From an uncultured Selenomonas sp. (GTDB lineage: Bacteria > Bacillota > Negativicutes > Selenomonadales > Selenomonadaceae), in contig CAJPRR010000045.1 in NCBI GenBank assembly GCA_905373085.1, positions 1 through 14,329 of the forward strand: 14,329 nt of DNA, written 5' to 3'. The stretch's first letter is position 1; every line of letters starts with the position of its first letter. The translations under genes were made by a program, and so were the position numbers. The notes beneath the pieces are model-generated. The model was not told the origin of the DNA and ran no database searches. It saw only the letters and a program-made list of their open reading frames with translations. Shown one piece after another: positions 6,435 to 12,468 of the stretch.

Positions 6435-6866
6435 CTACTCCTCGTCTTCAAGGAAATTGCCGAGCACATAGAACGTGCCGTGCCCCTTGGCGTAGATCTT
6501 GCCGTCCTCGTCCTTGATCTCGCTCTCCAAGGTCATCACGTGCTTGCCGTCGTGCAGACAGACGCCCGTCGCGATGATCGTCTTGGCCAGCGGCACGGCG
6601 TGCATGAATTCCATCGAAAGCGACATCGTCACGACCTTCTTGTTTCGCGCGAGCGCGGCTGCGCCCATCGCCGTGTCGGCGAGCGTCATGAGAACGCCGC
6701 CGTGCACGATGTTGTAGAGGTTCGTATGCTCGGACTCGATCGTCAGACGAAGCTCTACAGTGCCGTCCGGCTTCGGCACGACGGCGGCATGCAGGTATTC
6801 GATGAACGGATTGAGATGGTAGAAGCGGATGATTTCCTGCTGTCTTTGGGTCAAAGGAAAGTCCAT
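6435..6866 (-). CDS. PaaI-family hotdog-fold thioesterase (143 aa)
   Basis: A small acyl-CoA thioesterase-like protein of the hotdog fold. The signature is NIVHGGVLMTLADTAMGAAA (52-71): the HGG turn followed by the central hot-dog helix carrying the catalytic acid (Asp64). The strand segments VVTMSLSMEFMHAV and KIYAKGHGTFYVL complete the fold. Proteins like this hydrolyse CoA thioesters of aromatic or medium-chain acids; the substrate cannot be read from the sequence. The start at 6866 has a perfect GGAGG seven bases upstream. The same frame stays open to 7670, but that extension is antisense-like sequence inside the YibE/F gene's region and has no ribosome binding site. The gene starts 11 bp after the YibE/F stop, so the two are translated from one mRNA. 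Confidence 0.9.
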   Translation of the reverse strand: MDFPLTQRQQEIIRFYHLNPFIEYLHAAVVPKPDGTVELRLTIESEHTNLYNIVHGGVLMTLADTAMGAAALARNKKVVTMSLSMEFMHAVPLAKTIIATGVCLHDGKHVMTLESEIKDEDGKIYAKGHGTFYVLGNFLEDEE

Positions 6867-6877
6867 GGGATACCTCC

Positions 6878-8041
6878 TTATTCTTGCGGATGTTCCTGCG
6901 GCGTTCTCCTGCGCGGACGCTCTTTCGGCGCAGGCCGCGTCACGAGGAACGCGGTCGCATACGCCGTGATGGGAATGGCGAAGAGCAGTCCGATGCTGCC
7001 AATGAGCGAGCGCACGATCTCGGTCGCGATCATGTCGAGGTTTGCGACGTGCACGAAGGAGAGGTTCGGCTGCGAGAAGAGCAGCAGCATCAAAGGAAGT
7101 GCGCCGCCGATGTAGGCGAGCACGAGCGTGTTCGCCATCGTGCCCATGACGTCGCGCCCGACGGCGAGTCCCGAAGCGACGAGCACGGTGAACGACGTCT
7201 TGGGCGCGAGGTTTTTCATCTCGCACTGCGCGGACGCGATGGAGACGGCGACGTCCATGACCGCGCCGAGCGCGCCGAGGACGATGCCCGAAAAGAGCAG
7301 TTCGCGAAAATCGACGTCTTTCAGATACAGTACCTTGAGCATGCCCGCATGCTCCTCGGCAATTCCCGTCAGGTAGGTAAAGTGGATGGCGAGGAGCGCG
7401 AGCAGGCCTGCGATGCAGATGCCGCCGATCGTGCCGACGATCGCGCCCGCCGACTTCACGTTGCAGCCGTTGACGACGAGCTGGGTGCTGAGCGTGATGA
7501 GAGAGCCAATGAGGAACGTCCACAAGAGGATGTGCGTCGGCGAGAAGAGGATCAGCGATATGAGCCCCTTGGCGATCAGGAAGACGGCGAAGAGCAGCAC
7601 GAGAAGAGCTTTGAGTCCCGTTATGCCGCCGAAGAGGATGAGGACGAGCGCGAAGCCGAAGAGCAGCCACAGCACGCCGGGCAGGCGGTCGTAGTCGACG
7701 ATGGCATAGGAGCCGTGCTCCTCGCGCACGAGGATGTTCTCGCCCTCCTTCGGATGGATGTCAAAGGCCGGATTGTTGAGCGTGCGGTGGACGATGCGCG
7801 CCTCCTCGCCCTCGTTGGAGCCGGATTCGAGGCGGATCGTCACATAATATTTCTCGCTGCCCGGCGCGAACTTCTCCATATCGTTCGCGCTCTCCTCGAC
7901 GGCGAGGATCTGCGCCTTGCACGTCGGCGGATCATCTTCCTCGCCGCCCGGCAGGTGAAAAAGCCCGTAGAGGGCGAGGGCAATGAGAAAGCAAAAGGAA
8001 AGGAATGCGCCCAAACGGCGCGGCTGCGGCTGGATTTTCAT
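6878..8041 (-). CDS. YibE/F family membrane protein (387 aa)
   Basis: An integral membrane protein with an N-terminal signal-anchor helix (about 10-29). An extracytoplasmic beta-rich domain follows (about 40-115, VEESANDMEKFAPGSEKYYV onward). Several membrane helices then begin at WLLFGFALVLILFGGITGLK. The loop AVMDVAVSIASA and the segment GRDVMGTMANTLVLAYIGG are typical of the YibE/F family. The family's transport role is unsettled; its members are often described as putative efflux or ion-translocating proteins. The length is normal and the C-terminal tail is Arg/Pro-rich. The ATG at 8041 follows AGGAGAAG. It is second in the operon, 67 bp after the carboxypeptidase gene. Confidence 0.88.
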   Translation of the reverse strand: MKIQPQPRRLGAFLSFCFLIALALYGLFHLPGGEEDDPPTCKAQILAVEESANDMEKFAPGSEKYYVTIRLESGSNEGEEARIVHRTLNNPAFDIHPKEGENILVREEHGSYAIVDYDRLPGVLWLLFGFALVLILFGGITGLKALLVLLFAVFLIAKGLISLILFSPTHILLWTFLIGSLITLSTQLVVNGCNVKSAGAIVGTIGGICIAGLLALLAIHFTYLTGIAEEHAGMLKVLYLKDVDFRELLFSGIVLGALGAVMDVAVSIASAQCEMKNLAPKTSFTVLVASGLAVGRDVMGTMANTLVLAYIGGALPLMLLLFSQPNLSFVHVANLDMIATEIVRSLIGSIGLLFAIPITAYATAFLVTRPAPKERPRRRTPQEHPQE

Positions 8042-8108
8042 GGTGGTCTTCTCCTAAGCGGCGCTTTCCTGCGCCTGGTTTTCTATAGAGGACAGACTGT
8101 GCGTTCCT

Positions 8109-9239
8109 TCACGCAAACAGCCCGAGGATATACGCCCAAAGCCCCTCGATGCTCAGCCCTCTGCCGACGCTCTTCTCGGCGAGCAGCGGGATGCGCGTAA
8201 GCTCCTTGCCGCCGTGGGAGACGACGAGATCGCCGACGCGGTCGCCCTCCTTGACGCCGGCGGCGATGACGCGCGGCAGGTCGTAGGTCAGGCGATAGTT
8301 TTCCTCGGCCTCGCCGTCGACGAGCGGCAGGTGCAGATCTTCCGACGGATAGACGGCAAGGCGGCCTTCTCTGCCGCCCTTGACCCAGACTCTTCGCGCG
8401 AGATCCGTCTTCGTATAGGCGGGCGCGGCCTTCACGCGGCGAAAGCCCATGTCCAAGAGTTTTGCCGCATCAGAGAAGCGTGCATTCTCGTCCGCCGCGC
8501 CGAGGACGACGGCGATCAGCTCGACGCCGCCGCGCCGCGCCGAGGCCGCGAGGCAGCCGCCCGCCGCATTCGTGTAGCCCGTCTTGACGCCCGTCGCGCC
8601 CTCGTACGTCGAGAGCAGGCGGTTCGTGTTCGCCATCAAGGCGCGTTTCCGCTCTGGCGTGACCCAGGTGATCTCACGCTCCTTCGTGCCGACGAAGGAG
8701 CGGAACTTCGGATTCTTCATGCCGTAGGCGGCGATGCGAGCGATGTCGTGCGCCGTCGAGACATGCGCGGGATCGGGCAGCCCGTTCGGATTGAGGAAAT
8801 GCGTGTCCTTCGCGCCGATGGCCTTCGCCTTCTCGTTCATGTGCGCGGCGAAGCTGCCGACAGAGCCGGCGAGGTCTTCAGCAATGGCGACGGCGGCGCC
8901 GTTGTCCGAGCGCAGCATCATCTCGGCGACAAGTTCGGCGAGGATAAAGCGGTCGCCCGCATTGACCTCCGTATCCTCCGTCTCCGCCGCCGTGCGGCTC
9001 GCGGTGACAATGGACGAGAGGTCGCCCTCCTCGATGGCGAGCACGCATGTCATCATCTTCGTCGTGCTCGCGGGAAAGCGCGGCACATCCGCCGCCTTCT
9101 CGTAGAGCACGCGCCCCGTCGAAGCCTCGATGAGGATCGCCGAGGCCGCCGTGATCTGTATGTTTTCCTCCGCGCCCGCCTGCGCCGCAAGAAGCAGCAG
9201 AAACAGGGCGCAGAGGGAAAGGATTCGCTGGAAATGCAA
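8109..9239 (-). CDS. dacA: Serine-type D-Ala-D-Ala carboxypeptidase (PBP5/DacA family, 376 aa)
   Basis: A penicillin-binding protein that removes the terminal D-Ala from peptidoglycan pentapeptides outside the membrane. The three catalytic motifs are in order: S58-T-T-K61 (PASTTKMMT), S111-D-N113 (RSDNGAAV) and K219-T-G221 (VKTGYTNAAGG). An N-terminal signal peptide (QRILSLCALFLLLLAAQAGA) is present. A PBP5 C-terminal domain follows, with a hydrophobic end (GLWAYILGLFA) suited to membrane anchoring. The start is taken as TTG at 9239, which has AGGAGG seven bases upstream. The longer frame from TTG 9281 runs through that ribosome binding site and spoils the signal peptide. It is first in the minus-strand operon with yibE/F, the thioesterase and pncB. 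The 20-bp repeat at 9321-9340 lies in its promoter region. Confidence 0.92.
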   Translation of the reverse strand: MHFQRILSLCALFLLLLAAQAGAEENIQITAASAILIEASTGRVLYEKAADVPRFPASTTKMMTCVLAIEEGDLSSIVTASRTAAETEDTEVNAGDRFILAELVAEMMLRSDNGAAVAIAEDLAGSVGSFAAHMNEKAKAIGAKDTHFLNPNGLPDPAHVSTAHDIARIAAYGMKNPKFRSFVGTKEREITWVTPERKRALMANTNRLLSTYEGATGVKTGYTNAAGGCLAASARRGGVELIAVVLGAADENARFSDAAKLLDMGFRRVKAAPAYTKTDLARRVWVKGGREGRLAVYPSEDLHLPLVDGEAEENYRLTYDLPRVIAAGVKEGDRVGDLVVSHGGKELTRIPLLAEKSVGRGLSIEGLWAYILGLFA

Positions 9240-9320
9240 GAAAAAGCCTCCTGTCGAGATTGCTTTCTTAGGAAGCGCCAATCATCATGAAGTCACTCTG
9301 ATTTGCACGGATTGTAACGG

Positions 9321-9340
9321 CTGAACATATGTCCTGAAAG
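9321..9340. repeat. Left copy of a perfect 20-bp inverted repeat flanking the restriction-modification genes
   Basis: CTGAACATATGTCCTGAAAG here recurs as its exact reverse complement at 12027-12046. The core GAACATATGTCC (9323-9334) matches the Gram-positive LexA box GAAC-N4-GTTC with one mismatch. On the minus strand it sits upstream of the carboxypeptidase gene, close to a possible -10 TACAAT. No target-site duplication is visible beside it. Confidence 0.75.
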
Positions 9341-9362
9341 ATAATGCCTGATACAAGATGGT

Positions 9363-10082
9363 TTAGCGTCCGCTTTTTTCAACTATCTTTGCCAAAATAT
9401 CACGAACACCGACTTCATATTCGTTAAAATCATCAATGTTTGTGTCCTTCAGCCAGAGTTGCCCTTCGCCAACATTGCCGCGGTGCTGACCGGAAGAATA
9501 GTAGCGATTATTCTTGACATCATCGCTGGAAAGCACCCAATAACGGATAACATCGCGCCAAACTGCGATCCATACAAAGACATCGCAGCAAGCAGGTTTG
9601 ATTTGTTGGAAGTTCATATCAAAACCGTATTTTGAATCACTTGAAAGCGCCTTGATAATCAACGAACCGCCACTTTTGCGCCGTACAGCCCTCGATGCTT
9701 TCACTTCAATTCGTATGCCGTTATACCAAAAATCATATTGCCCGGAATAACCAGGGTCATAAGACGTGGAGGGGCGCTGCAGTTCCGGCACAACTTCATT
9801 GAGATGTTGCTGCGCCCATGTTTCTCCAAATGTACGGGGAGCAGTAATTTCAAATACGTACAAATATTTATTGCGTTCTAAATATCTGTTGCGAATATTT
9901 AGATACTGTTGCAACGTAATGGTATTGGTACCTATCAAATGACAGATGATATATTCAAATTTATTGAACGGATAAACGGAATACAGGCTGTCTAAAACCT
10001 CATCGCTAAGGTTGTACTCGCTGTCGTTCATCTTGTTCATGACAGAGATCTGCAATTCTAGTTCCTCAATTAGTTTTTCCAT
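9363..10082 (-). CDS. Type II restriction endonuclease, PD-(D/E)XK type (239 aa)
   Basis: The partner nuclease of the adjacent methylase. Residues 110-130 hold the catalytic core: GQYDFWYNGIRIEVKASRA supplies D117 and E126-V-K128, the D...ExK signature of PD-(D/E)XK nucleases. The N-terminal 80 residues are helical and have no recognised match. The C-terminal half (WIAVWRDVIRYWVLSSDDV) looks like the remaining beta strands of the fold. Its ATG at 10082 overlaps the methylase stop by 17 bp (ATGGAAAAACTAATTGA), so the two are translationally coupled. The gene is AT-rich like the methylase and unlike its GC-rich neighbours. I do not recognise the recognition sequence. No terminator is visible before the carboxypeptidase gene. 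Confidence 0.75.
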   Translation of the reverse strand: MEKLIEELELQISVMNKMNDSEYNLSDEVLDSLYSVYPFNKFEYIICHLIGTNTITLQQYLNIRNRYLERNKYLYVFEITAPRTFGETWAQQHLNEVVPELQRPSTSYDPGYSGQYDFWYNGIRIEVKASRAVRRKSGGSLIIKALSSDSKYGFDMNFQQIKPACCDVFVWIAVWRDVIRYWVLSSDDVKNNRYYSSGQHRGNVGEGQLWLKDTNIDDFNEYEVGVRDILAKIVEKSGR

Positions 10083-11919
10083 TTACCGTTCTCCTAACAT
10101 AAGTAATTTGTTCTTCTGTAAATCCATAGATGGAAAATATATAATCCTCTATGGTTTCTCGTTTTGCACTATTCCCGCTCAAAACATCATCAACCAATGA
10201 GGATAATTGTTCATTGTCGGTTGTGGATATTTCAGGGAAAGGAAGTTCGATCAAGTTTCCTTTTAATATTTTAACTTCTCCAAATAGCTTTATATACATA
10301 AAGCTGAATAAGGTTGAATTTAAGAAAGCCATAACGGTCTTGGCGCACATATATGGAATATGCGGGATAAGGATATTTGTACTATTGAGGAAAAGACTTC
10401 CGCTATTATCATAAGCGAAAACAAGTTTGCTTGATATGAACTTATATACTAATTTTTCCGGTGCGCGATAGATTTCTTCTTTTGCGACTTGTTGCAAATT
10501 TGCTCTATCGTATAAAATATAATTTTTTGCGGGCTGTAATGTATAAGGTTGAATTTCTTTGCCGGTATATATTTTTTCCATGCCTTCAAGACATTCTGAA
10601 AATAGCTTCCCCTTATTATCACCTGTAACAACGCCTAAGGCCCAGATACTATTTCGAAGAGAGTATCTTCCTCTGCTTTTAATAATTCTAACTATTGATA
10701 AATCATCATCTGACAACAAATTAAATATCAAATTTTTTGTTTCATATATCGTCTTTATTTCAACAGTTCTCTTTTTGTCGCCTGTGCAAACATTAAAAAA
10801 ATCTTTACTAGCGTCGTTGCTGCATTCGATATCAACATACTTTGTGGTTACACCTGAAAACATGCCATCATATATTGTGATACTGACAAGCCCTGCCCGT
10901 TCAAGCATGAATATACGAATGTCTTTGTGAATTTTGACATTCAGTATGGCTTCGGGAAAAAGAAATCTAATAGTGCCGGTTCCCTTTAATTGTTCAAAGG
11001 CTTTCACAAAGAAATATGAAAATGTCTCTTTTGACGTTATGTCATAGATATTACTATAATCGTTCATTGCTCCCCACGGGGGATTTGTAGCAATATAGTC
11101 AAAATTTTTTTCAAATATGGGATGCTGCGGCATTGCAGAGTTGCCAATCAGAAAATCAAAACAGTATATTTGTGGAATAAATTCCATATTGCTATATTTC
11201 AGCAACAGATTGATTTTTGAAATGAGAACAGCAACCTTGTCATTATCAACGCCGAAAATTTGATGGGGGTCGCTTGCATTGACAGTTATCAAAAATGCGC
11301 CGCTGCCACAACAGGGGTCAAAGAAAGATTCACCGTTTGAAAAACGAAAATTTTTTATCATGTTGTGAGCAATTTTCTGCGGAGTATAGTATGAACCGAT
11401 AATATTCTTCTTTCCTTCTTGTAAATACGACTGATATATCAATCCCAAAATATCAAATTCATTGGTTGGCAAATCAGTTGATGATAAATCATCTATAATT
11501 TTAATATCTGTATATTCGGCTAAAACGCTTGTAACGTGCGGTTTTTCGTAAATGTTTTTTTCCTTTAAAAGGTTAATCCCCAATGAGAATATAGCCGACA
11601 TTATATCCGTGCTGTTTTCATCAATATAGTCAAGCGTGGTTTGGATAAACGCGACATTATCCTTATCGCTTATATATTCAGCAGGAAGAATGCGCTTCTT
11701 TGACTTTCGCTTATTGGCGCGCGTTGTCAACCGGCCGGTTGATTGTGTATGGAGTTTCCTCCAATTCCTTATCGTGGCGTTGGAAATATGATGTTTTGTT
11801 GGTTTAATATTGCAGCATGAATTGTTTTCAGAAACATCTGTAACATTAAAAAGAGAATGTTGTAAAGCTGTACATATCTTTGCAAGATTATCCATTGCAA
11901 CAGGTTCACCTTTTCCCAT
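10066..11919 (-). CDS. N6-adenine DNA methylase of a type II restriction-modification system (about 610 aa)
   Basis: It transfers a methyl group from S-adenosylmethionine to adenine, protecting host DNA from the neighbouring nuclease. Visible motifs: the YYTPQKIAHNMI segment (177-188, motif X-like); DPCCGSGAF (201-209, motif I, SAM binding); and NPPW (279-282, motif IV, catalytic) in FDYIATNPPWGA. The C-terminal part (about 400-590) resembles a TaqI-type target-recognition domain, with NSTNILIPHIP and a LIELPFPEIS end. An HTH-like ISNATIRNWRKL (45-56) precedes a basic RANKRKSKK stretch. The start is uncertain. The ATG at 11919 has no ribosome binding site and lies inside an Xre-like HTH remnant; the ATG at 11895 has GGTGA ten bases ahead and may be used. 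Low GC content marks it as acquired. Confidence 0.85.
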   Translation of the reverse strand: MGKGEPVAMDNLAKICTALQHSLFNVTDVSENNSCCNIKPTKHHISNATIRNWRKLHTQSTGRLTTRANKRKSKKRILPAEYISDKDNVAFIQTTLDYIDENSTDIMSAIFSLGINLLKEKNIYEKPHVTSVLAEYTDIKIIDDLSSTDLPTNEFDILGLIYQSYLQEGKKNIIGSYYTPQKIAHNMIKNFRFSNGESFFDPCCGSGAFLITVNASDPHQIFGVDNDKVAVLISKINLLLKYSNMEFIPQIYCFDFLIGNSAMPQHPIFEKNFDYIATNPPWGAMNDYSNIYDITSKETFSYFFVKAFEQLKGTGTIRFLFPEAILNVKIHKDIRIFMLERAGLVSITIYDGMFSGVTTKYVDIECSNDASKDFFNVCTGDKKRTVEIKTIYETKNLIFNLLSDDDLSIVRIIKSRGRYSLRNSIWALGVVTGDNKGKLFSECLEGMEKIYTGKEIQPYTLQPAKNYILYDRANLQQVAKEEIYRAPEKLVYKFISSKLVFAYDNSGSLFLNSTNILIPHIPYMCAKTVMAFLNSTLFSFMYIKLFGEVKILKGNLIELPFPEISTTDNEQLSSLVDDVLSGNSAKRETIEDYIFSIYGFTEEQITYVRRTVNGKTN

Positions 11920-12021
11920 TTTTGCGAGAGTGCTGCGCCTATCCCTGCTTGTTTCCTCATCTCGGCTTTTGTCCTGAAGGTTTATCCATATTTTCCATAG
12001 TTGACTATAATTATATGCCGT
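11860..12021 (-). pseudogene. Damaged Xre/Cro-type HTH gene fused to the methylase N-terminus
   Basis: Read in the methylase frame upstream of its first ATG, the sequence runs AYNYSQLWKIWINLQDK, then a meaningless stretch, then STLAKMGKGEPVAMDNLAKI. The ends fit a common Firmicutes Cro/C1-type HTH (YNKLWKLLID...LRKAAGISPSTLAKLGKGE). The middle reappears in the next frame as KAEMRKQAGIGA (about 11932-11969). So there is one extra base near the T run at 11967-11970 and one missing base near 11933. The expected ATG before GCA-TAT-AAT is ACG (12021-12019). After KICTALQ the HTH consensus ends and methylase sequence begins. Sequencing error could explain the frameshifts but not the loss of the C-terminal part. 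Confidence 0.5.
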
Positions 12022-12026
12022 ATGAA

Positions 12027-12046
12027 CTTTCAGGACATATGTTCAG
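12027..12046. repeat. Right copy of the 20-bp inverted repeat
   Basis: CTTTCAGGACATATGTTCAG is the exact reverse complement of 9321-9340. It lies immediately upstream (minus strand) of the damaged HTH gene and the methylase. A shorter piece, ACATATGTCCT at 12120-12130, occurs in the orientation of the left copy. Confidence 0.75.
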
Positions 12047-12129
12047 TCGTCATGAAGAGCGGCAGGAGCTGCGTTTTCGTCCGTTTCCCACAACAGTTTC
12101 ATCAAAGCGGCACTGCTGTACATATGTCC

Positions 12130-12192
12130 TCACGCCTTACAGAAGCTTGGCCAATCGGTTTGCGCCTCCGGCTTGACCTCTTGGGGCTTCAT
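12130..12192 (-). CDS. Second, shorter copy of the duplicated small peptide gene (20 aa)
   Basis: ATG at 12192 and TGA at 12132-12130 encode MKPQEVKPEAQTDWPSFCKA. It matches the first copy through residue 19 except for one Gly-to-Ser change, then stops because the repeat ends. It lacks the AGGA ribosome binding site of the first copy and could only be read from that copy's promoter. It is probably a truncated duplicate. Confidence 0.35.
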   Translation of the reverse strand: MKPQEVKPEAQTDWPSFCKA

Positions 12193-12198
12193 GGTAAA
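12135..12198. repeat. Direct repeat, left copy (64 bp)
   Basis: 62 of 64 bases are identical to 12240-12303; the differences are both T/C, in AGAAGC(T/C)TGG and CGGT(T/C)TGC. The two copies are separated by 41 bp that contain a hairpin. Each copy covers the start and first 19 codons of a small peptide gene. Confidence 0.85.
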
Positions 12199-12297
12199 CT
12201 ACACGCACAAACGTCCACTTCGTGGACATTGTGCGCCGCCCTTACAGAAGCCTGGCCAATCGGTCTGCGCCTCCGGCTTGACCTCTTGGGGCTTCAT
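12199..12297 (-). CDS. Small Cys-containing peptide of unknown function (32 aa)
   Basis: The ATG at 12297 has AGGA six bases upstream and a near-consensus promoter at 12329-12357 that leaves a leader of about 25 nt. It ends at TAG 12201-12199. The peptide begins MKPQEVKPEAQTDWPGF and ends CKGGAQCPRSGRLCV: hydrophilic, one Trp, three Cys (residues 18, 23 and 31), no signal peptide or membrane helix. The last 12 codons overlap the hairpin at 12204-12235. I recognise no family. It could be a leader peptide for the genes downstream, a modified-peptide precursor, or a regulatory RNA with an incidental frame. Expression is supported better than function. Confidence 0.5.
   Translation of the reverse strand: MKPQEVKPEAQTDWPGFCKGGAQCPRSGRLCV
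12204..12235. other. Strong imperfect hairpin between the two direct repeats
   Basis: CGCACAA (12204-12210) pairs with TTGTGCG (12229-12235), and GTCCAC (12213-12218) with GTGGAC (12222-12227), with a TTC loop and a small internal loop. No T run follows on either strand, so it is not a classical terminator. It fills most of the 41-bp spacer between the repeats. Confidence 0.65.
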
Positions 12298-12303
12298 GGT
12301 AAA
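12240..12303. repeat. Direct repeat, right copy (64 bp)
   Basis: Partner of 12135-12198. Similarity stops at the start-proximal side just after ATGGTAAA, so the ribosome binding site and promoter belong to this copy only. Confidence 0.85.
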
Positions 12304-12328
12304 TCCTTTCGTGCGAAAAACTAAAAAA

Positions 12329-12357
12329 AGTATAGCATAAAAGGTCTTTAGGCACAA
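12329..12357 (-). promoter_or_regulatory. Promoter of the small peptide gene
   Basis: On the minus strand TTGTGC (12357-12352), a 17-bp spacer, and TATACT (12334-12329) with an extended -10 TGC. The expected start is near 12322. With no terminator before 10082 on the minus strand, transcription could continue through both peptide copies into the restriction-modification genes. Confidence 0.65.
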
Positions 12358-12419
12358 TATGTTATTGGTTTCGGTATATTCATTATTGCCCCGTATCGGC
12401 GAAATTGGACTTAGAAAAG

Positions 12420-12456
12420 GACGGTGCACGAGTCGGATTTCGGCTCGTGCGCCGTC
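12420..12456. terminator. Bidirectional terminator at the end of the CRISPR operon
   Basis: GACGGTGCACGAG (12420-12432) and CTCGTGCGCCGTC (12444-12456) form a 13-bp stem with one T-G pair. On the minus strand CCTTTTCT follows the stem; on the plus strand TTTCTT. It lies 13 bp beyond the stop of the RAMP gene. Confidence 0.85.
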
Positions 12457-12468
12457 TTTCTTGCCTTC

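Noticed and set aside
4812..7115. 767-codon plus-strand open frame
   Set aside because: It is antisense to pncB, the thioesterase and part of yibE/F, all with clear motifs and ribosome binding sites. Its Val/Asp/Arg-rich composition is typical of a GC-rich shadow frame.
6867..7670. N-terminal extension of the thioesterase frame
   Set aside because: It lies within the YibE/F gene in another frame; the GGAGG site fixes the start at 6866.
8050..8072. GGCGC/GCGCC hairpin between the carboxypeptidase and YibE/F genes as a terminator
   Set aside because: Only about five base pairs with no T run, and it overlaps the approach to the YibE/F ribosome binding site.
6884..8200. 438-codon plus-strand frame rich in Glu, Asp and Arg
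   Set aside because: Complement of the YibE/F gene; no ribosome binding site and no recognisable domain.
8214..9290. 358-codon plus-strand frame
   Set aside because: Exactly antisense to the carboxypeptidase, which has all three catalytic motifs.
12043..12123. 26-codon minus-strand frame starting MYSSAALMKLLWETD
   Set aside because: No ribosome binding site, and it ends inside the 20-bp repeat. Nothing supports expression.
12135..12303. The 64-bp direct repeats as part of a CRISPR array next to the CRISPR operon
   Set aside because: There are only two units, they are too long for CRISPR repeats, and they encode the start of a peptide with its own promoter.
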